From NCBI GenBank assembly GCA_015478675.1, contig JADMIH010000140.1, positions 1-10,385 of the forward strand: a stretch of 10,385 nucleotides of DNA, given 5' to 3'. The translations under genes were made by a program, and so were the position numbers. The DNA comes from Chloroflexota bacterium. GTDB lineage: Bacteria; Chloroflexota; Chloroflexia; QHBQ01; JADMIH01. The notes below the pieces were generated by a model. It saw only the letters and a program-made list of their open reading frames with translations, ran no database searches and had not been told where the DNA came from. Positions 1-7,628 of this stretch are shown piece by piece. Position 1 is the stretch's first letter; each line of letters begins with the position of its first letter.

Positions 1-66
1 AGAGGAACCAACTTCAAGGGGTAACTGTCCAAGCTTGGACAGTTACCCCTTGAAGTTGGTTCCTCT
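1..66. repeat. Perfect 66-bp palindrome (33-bp arms, no spacer)
   Basis: The left arm (1-33) is exactly the reverse complement of the right arm (34-66), with AAGCTT at the centre. The window starts at the first palindromic base, so the real arms may extend further left. It could be a transcription terminator for a gene to the left, an insertion-sequence or MITE remnant, or a fold-back artefact at a contig end. It has no loop and no T-tract, so a simple Rho-independent terminator is not obvious. The symmetry is seen directly; the function is unknown. Confidence 0.9.
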
Positions 67-68
67 CT

Positions 69-90
69 AAATCGGAACCGTTACAGATTT
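69..90. repeat. Short hairpin repeat, related to 8405-8424
   Basis: AAATC (69-73) can pair with GATTT (86-90). Positions 70-89 match 8405-8424 at 17 of 20 bases, including the GAAC and TTACAGATT blocks. A partial third copy lies at 8672-8691. This looks like a small dispersed intergenic palindromic repeat. No function can be assigned. Confidence 0.5.
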
Positions 91-221
91 GAGCCAGGTA
101 GACGTGAACGGCGCTACTGTGATACCATCTTCAGGAGATACTATTTTTCTCTGCTGGCTTACGTGGCTGCCAGGGCAGTTGCTTAGATCGTAGAGTTTAA
201 TTTTGTTGATGGAGCGTACCG

Positions 222-1802
222 ATGGAGCCGATCCTCCGCAGCATCAACCTTTCTAAGAGTTTTGGCTCGCTTCCTGTACTTCAGCAGGTTAGCTTAGAGG
301 TTGCACCTGGGGAAGTAGTTGGCCTGGCAGCTGGGCATGGCGGTGGTAAGTCGGTGCTGGCGTCAATCCTCGCCGGTTCCCTGGTCCCCACCGCTGGTGA
401 CGTGTATATTGGGGGCCAACGCATGCGTTGGCCTTATAGCGCGCGCTCAGCCGGAGTCGAAGTAATCCACCAGGAGACAGAGTTAATCGAGCACTTTGAC
501 ATAACAGCCAATATATTTCTTGGCGATGAAATATGCTGGTCAAAGGGTGGCATACTCCGGCGGGTGGATGAAGCACGAATGGCCCGGCGCGCAGCCGATG
601 CGCTGGCCTTGCTGGGTGCTCAACTTGGTCCTCTACATAAGCCGGTGGCGAGTTTATCGAGCGAACAGCGCCAACTACTTGGGATCGCCCGCGCCCTCAT
701 TTATCCTGCGCGACTGGTCGTTGTGGACGAGCCGGGGCTCCCCCTCAGCTACGCTTATCAGCAGAAGCTCCTCTCGGTCGTCCGCGCCTGGCAGCACCAA
801 GGCACTGCGGTACTCTTTATCAGCAACAACCTTGATCACCTCTTCGCGGTGGCTGACCGCATAATAGTGCTGCGCCATGGGCGCAGTGTCGTTGATCTTC
901 CAACGGCAGAAACAGATCGCGAAGATGTTGTCGCCGCGCTCGTCGGCACAACTGATCGTCAGCAGCTAACGCCTATTATCTGGGCGCTGAACAGCTATTA
1001 CCGCACCCGTGAAGAAGCCGAGAAACTCGGCCATCGACAGACGTTGCTGGAGCGGAATCTTGCCGAGCAAGTCGCTGCCCTCGACAGTGCTAATGCGGCA
1101 CTACAGGCTGCCCACCGCCGCTTGCTGACTGAACGCGAGGAAGAGCGCAAGGCCCTTGCGCGTGAGCTGCACGACCAGGTCATACAGGATTTACTGAGTA
1201 TGAACTACCAACTCGAGGAGGCTGAAGGAGAGCCTCCTGGGCGCATCGCGGGGGTGGAAGGCGATCTGGCTGAGGTGCGCGCCGGTATTCGCGCCCTGGT
1301 GGATGATCTACGCCAGATTTGCAGCGACCTGCGCCCGCCGACAATTGACAGCCTGGGCCTGGGTGCGGCCCTCCAGTCCTACACGCGCGACTGGTCGCTC
1401 CGCAGCGGCATCAGCGTGCATCTTAACCTCGATAAAGAGCTTGGTCGCTTGCCCGAACCACTGGAGTTGTCGATCTTCAGGATTGTGCAGGAAGCGCTCA
1501 GCAACATCCGCAAACACGCAGAGGCAACAGAAGCCCAGTTGAGCCTGAACCGCTCTTCCCCTGGTACGCTGAGGCTTTCCATCACCGACAATGGCCGGGG
1601 GTTGCCGGGCGATTTTGACCTGGCCGCGCTGGCCGCCGGCGGGCATTTTGGCGTGCTTGGCATCAGCGAGCGTCTTGCCTTGATCGAGGGTCGTTTGCAC
1701 CTGGAGAATCACCCCGGCGGGGGCGCGGTGCTCCACGCTTATATCCCTGTGCCAAAAGCCAGGTCGCGTGCGGCGAAAGTAGGCCCAAATAGCGTCCGGT
1801 AA
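222..1802 (+). CDS. ABC-ATPase-like domain fused to NarL/DesK-type sensor histidine kinase
   Basis: This is a 526-aa soluble fusion with no visible membrane segment. Residues 1-245 resemble the ATPase of sugar importers, but key motifs are degenerate. Walker A is AGHGGGKS (37-44; first Gly is Ala, following Thr is Val). The Q-loop Gln is Q84. The signature is LSSEQ (145-149) instead of LSGGQ. Walker B VVVDE (166-170) is intact. The switch His is Asn (N202 in ISNN). A probable coiled coil (about 260-312) leads to a HisKA_3 dimerisation domain with phospho-acceptor H317 in RELHDQVIQDL. The HATPase_c domain has N-box residues E424/N428, G1 DNGRG (456-460) and a G2-like GVLGISER. The kinase half therefore looks active, while the ABC half probably binds nucleotide but hydrolyses it poorly; that is inference. 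The start is supported by GGAG at 211-214, 7 nt upstream. It shares an operon with the regulator at 1813. It may monitor the sugar importer encoded at 3787-7129. Confidence 0.9.
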   Translation: MEPILRSINLSKSFGSLPVLQQVSLEVAPGEVVGLAAGHGGGKSVLASILAGSLVPTAGDVYIGGQRMRWPYSARSAGVEVIHQETELIEHFDITANIFLGDEICWSKGGILRRVDEARMARRAADALALLGAQLGPLHKPVASLSSEQRQLLGIARALIYPARLVVVDEPGLPLSYAYQQKLLSVVRAWQHQGTAVLFISNNLDHLFAVADRIIVLRHGRSVVDLPTAETDREDVVAALVGTTDRQQLTPIIWALNSYYRTREEAEKLGHRQTLLERNLAEQVAALDSANAALQAAHRRLLTEREEERKALARELHDQVIQDLLSMNYQLEEAEGEPPGRIAGVEGDLAEVRAGIRALVDDLRQICSDLRPPTIDSLGLGAALQSYTRDWSLRSGISVHLNLDKELGRLPEPLELSIFRIVQEALSNIRKHAEATEAQLSLNRSSPGTLRLSITDNGRGLPGDFDLAALAAGGHFGVLGISERLALIEGRLHLENHPGGGAVLHAYIPVPKARSRAAKVGPNSVR

Positions 1803-1812
1803 GGAGGATTAT

Positions 1813-2862
1813 ATGAGCAGTGTGAAAATCGTTGTTGCAGACGATCATGCAGTTGTACGTGCGGGCATAGCCAATGCGCTCTGTAGCCTCCCCAATATCA
1901 AGATCGTCGGTGAGGCCAGTGACGGCCATACTCTACTATCGGTCCTGGCGAAAACCAGGGCTGATATGCTCGTCACCGACGTAACGATGCCGAACTTCGA
2001 GCCGATTGAGACGACACGTAAGATCCGCGAATGCTATCCAGAGCTGAGGATCCTTGTGGTCAGCGCCTATGACGATGATATGTACGTACAGGGACTGCTC
2101 TCGGTTGGCGTCAACGGCTACCACCTGAAAGATCAACCGCTCAGCGACTTGAGGCTTGCCGTGCGGCGCGTGCTAGCGGGCGAGCTTTGGGTCTGCGGCT
2201 CGCTGGTTGAAAAGCTGGTGCATGCTCAGGAGGCGGCTTCGACAGCAGCGCTGTTGACTGCTCGCCAGCGCGATATGCTTCGCCTGCTGAAAGAAGGACT
2301 AGACAATCACGCTATCGCACGTCGCACTGGGCTGAGCGTTAAGACCATTGAGAACCATCTAACGCGCCTCTACCGCCAGATCAATGTCCAGAGCAGGCTG
2401 GAAGCGGTCAGCTACTCTGCGCACCACCCGCAAGTGCTGGCAAGCACGAAACCGGCTGTCCATCATCCGGTAGACTTATATCGCGAGGAGCGCAACCGCC
2501 CCGTAATACTGATTGTGGACGACAATATCCGCTATCGGACTCAGCTGCGGCGCATGGTTTCCAAGAACTGCCCTCAAGCCCTGGTATATGAGGCCGAAGA
2601 TATCGCACACGCACTGCGTGCGGTTGAGGGCTCCCGACCGCAACTTGTATTTGTGGATGTTGTGCTCGGTGATGAGAATGGGATTGACTGTCTTCAGCAA
2701 ATCAGGGTCCTTGCGCCGCAGGGACGGGTTGTGCTGATGAGCGCCTACCCCGACCGCGAATTCCGCCGTGCAGGTCGTGATGCGGGCGCAGTAGCCTTCC
2801 TCGACAAGAAGGACCTGAACAATGCTACCCTGCGCGAAGTGATTGCCGACCTGATTGACTGA
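1813..2862 (+). CDS. Response regulator with REC - LuxR HTH - REC architecture
   Basis: This 349-aa protein is the probable phosphorylation partner of the upstream kinase. The first receiver domain (about 4-122) has acidic D10/D11, phospho-acceptor D56, S84 and K106. A NarL/LuxR-type helix-turn-helix follows (about 146-200, with LTARQRDMLRLL and GLSVKTIENHL). After a linker comes a second complete receiver (about 230-348) with D236/D237, phospho-acceptor D282 in FVDVVLGD, S310 and K332/K333. NarL-family regulators are usually about 210-220 aa with a single N-terminal receiver, so the C-terminal receiver is an added module. A strong AAGGAGG (1801-1807) overlaps the kinase stop codon and sits 5 nt before the ATG, which implies translational coupling. 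It probably controls a nearby promoter, most plausibly that of the sugar importer, but no operator could be identified. Confidence 0.92.
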   Translation: MSSVKIVVADDHAVVRAGIANALCSLPNIKIVGEASDGHTLLSVLAKTRADMLVTDVTMPNFEPIETTRKIRECYPELRILVVSAYDDDMYVQGLLSVGVNGYHLKDQPLSDLRLAVRRVLAGELWVCGSLVEKLVHAQEAASTAALLTARQRDMLRLLKEGLDNHAIARRTGLSVKTIENHLTRLYRQINVQSRLEAVSYSAHHPQVLASTKPAVHHPVDLYREERNRPVILIVDDNIRYRTQLRRMVSKNCPQALVYEAEDIAHALRAVEGSRPQLVFVDVVLGDENGIDCLQQIRVLAPQGRVVLMSAYPDREFRRAGRDAGAVAFLDKKDLNNATLREVIADLID

Positions 2863-2908
2863 GCACGGGCGTTTGCCTTTAGTCTTAGGGGGAATCCCCT
2901 ATGCCGTT

Positions 2909-2940
2909 GGGGGGCATAAAGGGTTGCCCTTATGCCCCCT
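2909..2940 (+). terminator. GC-rich hairpin after the two-component operon
   Basis: GGGGGCATAA plus GGG (2910-2923, one bulged A) pairs with CCCTTATGCCCCC (2927-2939) around a 3-nt loop. The hairpin lies 47 bp past the regulator stop and is well placed to end that transcript. No T-tract follows, so it may instead be a stabilising 3' structure. Confidence 0.55.
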
Positions 2941-3786
2941 CTCCTATTACTCTGTCCCTATTGCACCCTAGCCTTGCTTGTGCGGCAAGATAAGAATGAC
3001 CGGCTACGCCCCCATCTTTTGGTGGCGACGCCACTGCGCACATACAAGAGAGCAGGGATCTGGTGCGCGCTATCGTTCCATAGTGCGTAAAGTGCCCTCG
3101 GTCTTTGGTGATACTCCTGTATAACGCAGACGTTTTAGGCTGTACACGTTCAATGTTCGACGTGCTAGTGCCGGGAGGATAAACCTTTATGGGTGTTACT
3201 CGCTCTCCTTGATCGCGGCCTCGTGGTTTCCCTGTTGTTGGCTTACGCGATAGCGACCAATCTCTCGACCCGTTCGGGCTGGCGACCACCTCCACCATGT
3301 AGGTCTAACCTTAATACTACTGCCCGTGGCGTCAGGTATATCCTCTGCTGTGCGTCACCTCTAAGCTTACTACACCTACATTACGGAAGCTAAAGCGCCG
3401 GCACTCAGGACGGAGCTGACTTGTGCAGTTTGGGCGCGACAACAGCCCTCAGCAAATGAGCAGCGGTGCGGATACGATGGTTTAAGCCTGCACGCTGCCT
3501 AAAATCGTGGCGTTGCACCTTTTCAGACTGGCAAACCATAGTCAGGCAGAGCGCCGGTGCGACGCGGTCGCGCATATCAGGCATGTAAAGTCCTTTTCCA
3601 TCTGGTTATCGTTAGTGGAGAGTATCGCTCGCAACTTCCTGTGCAATATGCAATAGGAGAGGCGATTCACAAAGGAGGTGAGCTTCCCGCCATCAAGCAA
3701 GAGACAACCCCGATTATTTGGACGGCCATCCGGCTCCCGTCGCCGGGCCGCCATCGAATACAACTATCAAGTTCAGGAGGAAAGTA
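2941..3786. other. Long intergenic region upstream of the sugar importer
   Basis: About 850 bp hold no convincing gene. Short open frames at 3193-3393 and 3557-3787 show no recognisable domain. A GGGAGG at 3174-3179 precedes an ATG (3189) that opens only a seven-codon frame. I could not place a clear promoter. The length and position suggest that the control region of the importer lies here, possibly with binding sites for the REC-HTH-REC regulator. No tRNA-like T-loop or other RNA gene signature was seen. Confidence 0.5.
3671..3681 (+). promoter_or_regulatory. Isolated perfect Shine-Dalgarno-like sequence
   Basis: AAAGGAGGTGA matches the 16S anti-Shine-Dalgarno almost completely, but it lies 105 nt upstream of the importer start, with no ATG at a suitable distance. 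The overlapping GTG (3678) opens a frame that runs out of phase into the lipoprotein gene. It may be a ribosome standby site, a remnant of a lost leader frame, or chance. The real ribosome binding site of the lipoprotein gene is the GGAGG at 3777-3781. Confidence 0.3.
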
Positions 3787-4974
3787 ATGATAAAACGCAA
3801 CACTATCTTTGTAACACTCCTTACCGCAGTACCGATGCTACTGTCAGCGTGCGGTGGAGCTGCCACCGTCCCGCCCGCACCCACCGACACAACAGCGCCC
3901 CTGGTGGCAACCGACACAACGGCTCCCGTGGCAGATACCCCCACAATGGCGGCTGCGGCAGATACCCCCACAATGGCCGCTGCTTCCAACGGGTCCAAAA
4001 TAGCGATCTTGCTCCCTGAGACAAAGACAGCACGCTACGAGAGCCAGGACCTGCCTAACTTCAAGGCCAAGCTCCAGGCTCTCGGTTTCGATGTCAACAA
4101 TCTCATCTACAGCAACGCCAATCAAGATGCCAGTGCGCAGAAGTCTCAGGCCGAAGCTGCTCTCACAAATGGGGCTAAAGTACTGGTGCTTGATCCGGTA
4201 GACTCGGCAGCGGCGGCGGCTATCGCTGATGAAGCCAAAGCAAAGAATGTACCGGTCATCTCCTATGATCGCATCATCAAAGGAACGGACGCTGTAAACT
4301 ATTACATATCGTTCGATAACGAACAAGTCGGCAAGCTTCAAGGCCAGAGCTTGCTCGACGCGCTTGGCGGTAAAGCCAACGCTACGGTGGTCATGATCAA
4401 CGGCTCTCCAACAGATAATAACGCTACTTTGTTCAAGGCAGGCGCTCACTCTATCCTTGACGGCAAGGTGAACATAGCCAAGGAATATGACACCCCTGAC
4501 TGGAGCCCTGACAAGGCGCAGAGCGAGATGCAGCAAGCCTTAACGGCGTTGGGCAACAAAGTAGATGGCGTACTGGCAGCTAACGACGGCACAGCCGGTG
4601 GCGCTATTGCCGCGATGAAGGCCGCCGGTATCTCGCCCCTGCCCCCTGTCACCGGCCAGGATGCAGAGTTGGCAGCTATCCAGCGCATTCTCGCAGGTGA
4701 GCAGTACATGACTGTCTACAAGGCTATCAAGCAGGAAGCCGAGACCGCTGCCCAGTTAGCTTATACGCTAGCCAACGGCAAAACACCTGAGGCGTCAATG
4801 GTGAACGGCAAGGTGAACAACGGCAAGGTAGATGTGCCCTCTGTGCTGTTGGTGCCTGTGAAGGTGACCAAGGACAATGTGGAGAGTACAGTGGTAGCAG
4901 ATGGTTTCTGGAAGGTATCGGACATATGCACAGCAGACTTTGCCAAGGCTTGTGCTGATGCGGGCGTAAAGTGA
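3787..4974 (+). CDS. xylF: XylF-like sugar-binding lipoprotein of an ABC importer
   Basis: This 395-aa solute-binding protein captures a monosaccharide outside the membrane and passes it to the permease. The ATG at 3787 is preferred over an upstream TTG (3718): GGAGGAAA ends a few bases before it, and the protein then begins with a lipoprotein signal, MIKRN, a hydrophobic run and lipobox LSAC with C22 as the lipidated residue. A low-complexity Thr/Pro/Ala linker (about 23-68) tethers the periplasmic-binding-protein type 1 fold (about 70-380). Characteristic XylF-type blocks are SYDRIIK (159-165), YISFDNEQVG (173-182), NGSPTDNN (205-212), ANDGTAGGAI (265-274), TGQDAE (289-294) and MTVYK (308-312). 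These favour D-xylose or a related pentose, but the ligand is inferred from family resemblance. Two Cys (C381, C389) near the C-terminus could form a disulfide. It is the first gene of the importer operon. Confidence 0.92.
   Translation: MIKRNTIFVTLLTAVPMLLSACGGAATVPPAPTDTTAPLVATDTTAPVADTPTMAAAADTPTMAAASNGSKIAILLPETKTARYESQDLPNFKAKLQALGFDVNNLIYSNANQDASAQKSQAEAALTNGAKVLVLDPVDSAAAAAIADEAKAKNVPVISYDRIIKGTDAVNYYISFDNEQVGKLQGQSLLDALGGKANATVVMINGSPTDNNATLFKAGAHSILDGKVNIAKEYDTPDWSPDKAQSEMQQALTALGNKVDGVLAANDGTAGGAIAAMKAAGISPLPPVTGQDAELAAIQRILAGEQYMTVYKAIKQEAETAAQLAYTLANGKTPEASMVNGKVNNGKVDVPSVLLVPVKVTKDNVESTVVADGFWKVSDICTADFAKACADAGVK
3931..3984 (+). repeat. 27-bp tandem duplication in the lipoprotein linker
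   Basis: Two adjacent 27-bp copies (3931-3957 and 3958-3984) differ at two bases and both encode ADTPTMAAA. They lengthen the flexible linker between the lipidated Cys and the sugar-binding domain. Such repeats arise readily by slippage, and copy number may vary between strains. Confidence 0.85.
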
Positions 4975-5012
4975 TCGAATCCCGGTTGGGAAACTGAACA
5001 GTGCAGCACGGT

Positions 5013-5037
5013 AGTGGGGAGCAGATTGCTCCCCACT
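5013..5037 (+). terminator. Intercistronic stem-loop between binding protein and ATPase genes
   Basis: AGTGGGGAGCA (5013-5023) and TGCTCCCCACT (5027-5037) form a perfect 11-bp stem with loop GAT. It lies in the 128-bp gap after the binding-protein gene and lacks a T-tract. In comparable importer operons such hairpins protect the 3' end of the binding-protein mRNA or cause partial termination, so that more binding protein is made than ATPase and permease. That role is inferred here. Confidence 0.6.
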
Positions 5038-5102
5038 GCATTATACTTACCTTGCTTTACAACAGCATTAGCACGACAGCTTTACTCATTGTGGAGAACG
5101 AC

Positions 5103-5918
5103 ATGACGACGGCAAATGCAACTCCGGTGTTGGAGATGCGCGGTATCAGCAAACGTTTTGGGGCTGTTCAGGCGCTACAAAACGTTGACTTTAATGTGTA
5201 CGCCGGCGAGGTGGTCGGCCTGGTGGGTGACAACGGAGCGGGTAAGTCAACCCTTGTTAAGTGCATCGCGGGCATCCACCCTATAGATTCCGGCACAATC
5301 CAGTTCGAGGGGCGCCCGGTGACTATCAATGGGCCGAAAGGCGCGGTGGCGCTGGGCATATCCACGGTATACCAGGACCTTGCACTGTGCGACAACCTGG
5401 ACGTGGTGGCGAACCTCTACCTGGGTCGCGAAGAAATACATAAGATAGCGCCGGGTGTCGTGGGGACTATTGACGAAGTGAAGATGGAGAAGCGGGCTAT
5501 CTCGGTGCTTAGAGGGCTATCTGTCTCTATACCAAGCGTGCGTACCCTGATCGCCTCCCTTTCGGGGGGGCAGCGCCAGTCGGTAGCGGTAGCGCGGTCG
5601 GTGATGTGGAAGCCGAAGCTTGTGCTGCTGGACGAGCCGACCGCGGCGCTTGGCGTCGCCCAAACACGCCAGGTGCTCGACCTTATCGCACGGCTACGTG
5701 AACAGGGTCTTGCAGTGGTGATAATCAGCCATAACCTGGAGGACGTTTTTTCTGTAGCAGACAGGATTACCGTGCTCAGGCTAGGGCGCTTCGCGGGTAC
5801 CTTCGGGGTGCGCGATGTGACCCACGAGCAGGTGGTGGGGGCTATTACAGGGGCAGAGTTCGGAACGCTCGAGTCTTACCCTGGCCAACCCCTGATGGAG
5901 GAGCCGAAAACCGTATGA
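5103..5918 (+). CDS. Half-size sugar ABC importer ATPase (single nucleotide-binding domain)
   Basis: This 271-aa ATPase powers sugar uptake on the cytoplasmic face of the permease. All catalytic motifs are present: Walker A GDNGAGKST (42-50), Q-loop Q91, signature LSGGQ (153-157), Walker B LVLLDEP (173-179) and switch histidine H210 in ISHNLED. XylG and RbsA are usually about 500 aa with two fused domains; this protein has one, like FrcA of the fructose importer, so it should work as a homodimer or pair with another subunit. The ATG at 5103 is chosen over upstream starts because GGAG (5093-5096) lies 6 nt before it and homology begins directly after. Its stop overlaps the permease start by 4 bp (ATGA). 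The N-terminal domain of the kinase at 222 is a degenerate relative. Confidence 0.93.
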   Translation: MTTANATPVLEMRGISKRFGAVQALQNVDFNVYAGEVVGLVGDNGAGKSTLVKCIAGIHPIDSGTIQFEGRPVTINGPKGAVALGISTVYQDLALCDNLDVVANLYLGREEIHKIAPGVVGTIDEVKMEKRAISVLRGLSVSIPSVRTLIASLSGGQRQSVAVARSVMWKPKLVLLDEPTAALGVAQTRQVLDLIARLREQGLAVVIISHNLEDVFSVADRITVLRLGRFAGTFGVRDVTHEQVVGAITGAEFGTLESYPGQPLMEEPKTV

Positions 5919-7129
5919 GCACAATGCTAAACGACCCCCGTCTCATAGGCAAGGAGCCGGAAGGTAGCTTGCTAGGCAATCTGCGCCGCAGGCTCTCCTA
6001 CGCTGACCTGGGCCAGTTGCCGGTCTTGCTCGGTCTAGCACTGATATGGATTGTCTTTCAGTGGGCGAACCCTTTGTTCCTCTCGCCCGGCAACCTGACA
6101 AACCTGCTGCTACAAAACGTGGCTATCGGTATTGCCTCGATTGGCATTACTCTGGTGCTGCTGCTTGGAGAGATTGACCTGTCAGTAGGGGCAGTGAGCG
6201 GAGTCTGCGCGTCGGTGATGGCTGTGGAGAGCGTCAAGAACGGCTGGCCCGGCCCTCTGGCTGTGTTGGCTGCGTTGGCTGTGGGCCTGCTGATCGGGGC
6301 GCTGCATGGTTTCTGGATTACTAAGCTGCGCGTACCTGCCTTTATAGTTACTCTGGCTGGCCTACTCGGCTGGCAGGGTGTGCAGCTACTGGTGCTCGGC
6401 AACACCGGCACGATAAACCTGAGAGACCCGTTCATTACAGGTTTGACCCTTACATTCTTCCCAGGGCTGTGGGCCTGGGTAGCTTGTATAGTGTTTGTTG
6501 CGCTCTACGCGGTAGGCTCATTCTGGGAGCGGCAGCAACGTGTGGCTGCGGAGTTGCAGGTAAGCTCCCTGGGCAGTCTCATCGCACGCATCGTTGTAGT
6601 GGGCCTTGGAGTGCTCTTATCTATGGCAGTGTTCAACGCCGACAGAGGTTTACCGCTGGCTGTGGTGATCTTTGTAGGGATACTGGTGATATTTAGCACA
6701 ATTACCAAACGTACGAGGTTTGGCCGCCATATTTATGCAGTTGGTGGCAATGCTGAGGCCGCACGCCGGGCCAGCATCAACGTGGATAGTATTCGTATTG
6801 CCGTCTTCACCCTCTGCTCACTAATAAGTGCTCTGGCCGGAGTAATGGCCGGCTCACGCTTGCTGGCGGTAAATCAGTCCTCCGGTGGCAGCGACTTCCT
6901 CCTTAACACTATAGCTGCGGCTGTTATCGGGGGCACCAGCTTGTTCGGTGGCCGCGGTACTGTATGGGCAGCCTTGCTCGGCGCACTGGTCATAGGCTCA
7001 ATCGCCAACGGTATGGACCTGCTGGCCCTGGAATCGCCTATCAAGTTCTTGATCACAGGCGGTGTGCTGCTTGCAGCTGTGACTATTGATGCGCTGGTCC
7101 GCAGGCGTCGTGTGGCGGTCGGGCGCTAA
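5915..7129 (+). CDS. xylH: XylH/RbsC-type sugar ABC importer permease
   Basis: This 404-aa polytopic membrane protein forms the translocation channel of the importer. Several hydrophobic segments are visible, the first at about 34-50 after a charged N-terminal tail. Family motifs include GEIDLSVGAV (85-94), the ATPase-coupling loop with FGRHIYAVGGNAEAAR (269-284), and AAVIGGTSLFGGRGTV (335-350), followed by a terminal hydrophobic stretch and a basic tail. The length matches XylH (about 390-400 aa). A central charged loop with FWERQQ (203-208) lies before the second hydrophobic half. The start overlaps the ATPase stop, so the two are translationally coupled. Substrate specificity cannot be read from the permease; xylose is suggested by the binding protein. 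Confidence 0.92.
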   Translation: MSTMLNDPRLIGKEPEGSLLGNLRRRLSYADLGQLPVLLGLALIWIVFQWANPLFLSPGNLTNLLLQNVAIGIASIGITLVLLLGEIDLSVGAVSGVCASVMAVESVKNGWPGPLAVLAALAVGLLIGALHGFWITKLRVPAFIVTLAGLLGWQGVQLLVLGNTGTINLRDPFITGLTLTFFPGLWAWVACIVFVALYAVGSFWERQQRVAAELQVSSLGSLIARIVVVGLGVLLSMAVFNADRGLPLAVVIFVGILVIFSTITKRTRFGRHIYAVGGNAEAARRASINVDSIRIAVFTLCSLISALAGVMAGSRLLAVNQSSGGSDFLLNTIAAAVIGGTSLFGGRGTVWAALLGALVIGSIANGMDLLALESPIKFLITGGVLLAAVTIDALVRRRRVAVGR

Positions 7130-7134
7130 GCATA

Positions 7135-7159
7135 CAGGTGAGTGGCTGTGCCTCACCTG
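7135..7159 (+). terminator. Hairpin just after the importer operon
   Basis: CAGGTGAG (7135-7142) pairs perfectly with CTCACCTG (7152-7159) around a 9-nt loop, starting 5 bp after the permease stop. No T-tract follows, so this is a weak terminator candidate or a 3'-end stabiliser. Confidence 0.4.
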
Positions 7160-7628
7160 CTCCGATACTAAGCTCGGCTGAGGCCATACGGGGCGAACCG
7201 TGGACAATGGAAGCGCAGAGCAGATAAAGCTCAACCCTCCACTGCCTTGACCGCAATGCAGTTTCGGCATATCACCAGAGCAAAGCTCTTGATTTCAGTG
7301 ATATTGCTCCTGCACGTCCGGTCCAACCAGTAGTCTAGCTGCTCAAAGGCTGTGCTACCAGCCGAGCGAGTGTCCTTGTAGCAGGTATTGCGCAATAGCT
7401 ACGATCTCCACAAATCTCTCGGATACTGTGCCCGGCGTCCTTCTCCAACGCAATCGGAAAGTTTCACAACAGAGAGACACCTTTCTCTACCTGGCATTAG
7501 CCTTGCTATAGTAGTGGATTGCGAGTTAAGTTCTTGTGCGCACAAAGCAGACTCATTAGTCTGCTGCGGAAGATGCACTGGGGCTGTTTAGAAAGCAAAG
7601 CATTCGTACGACATTTACGGAGGTTACT
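7160..7628. other. Intergenic region upstream of the DUF305 gene
   Basis: About 470 bp with no convincing gene. Short open frames (such as 7388-7591) show no domain and no good ribosome binding site. The notable structure is the pair of palindromes at 7534-7565. No tRNA or clear -35/-10 pair was found; TATAGT at 7507-7512 is a possible -10 without a good -35. Confidence 0.5.
7534..7565. promoter_or_regulatory. Two adjacent palindromes upstream of the DUF305 gene
   Basis: TTGTGCGCACAA (7534-7545) is a perfect 12-bp palindrome. It is directly followed by AGCAGACT-CATT-AGTCTGCT (7546-7565), a perfect 8-bp stem with a 4-nt loop. They lie about 65-95 bp before the DUF305 start. They could be operator sites for a dimeric regulator or hairpins in the mRNA leader. 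The symmetry is seen; the function is inferred. Confidence 0.4.

Noticed and set aside
3193..3393. 66-codon open frame starting with GTG and a hydrophobic N-terminus
   Set aside because: No recognisable domain, poor spacing to GGGAGG, and an arbitrary Cys/Pro-rich composition; probably chance.
3718..3786. Upstream TTG start for the binding protein
   Set aside because: It would place a hydrophilic extension before the lipoprotein signal peptide; the ATG at 3787 has a strong ribosome binding site.
3557..3787. 76-codon frame whose stop overlaps the lipoprotein ATG (TAATG)
   Set aside because: GTG start without a ribosome binding site and no domain; the overlap alone is not enough to call a gene.
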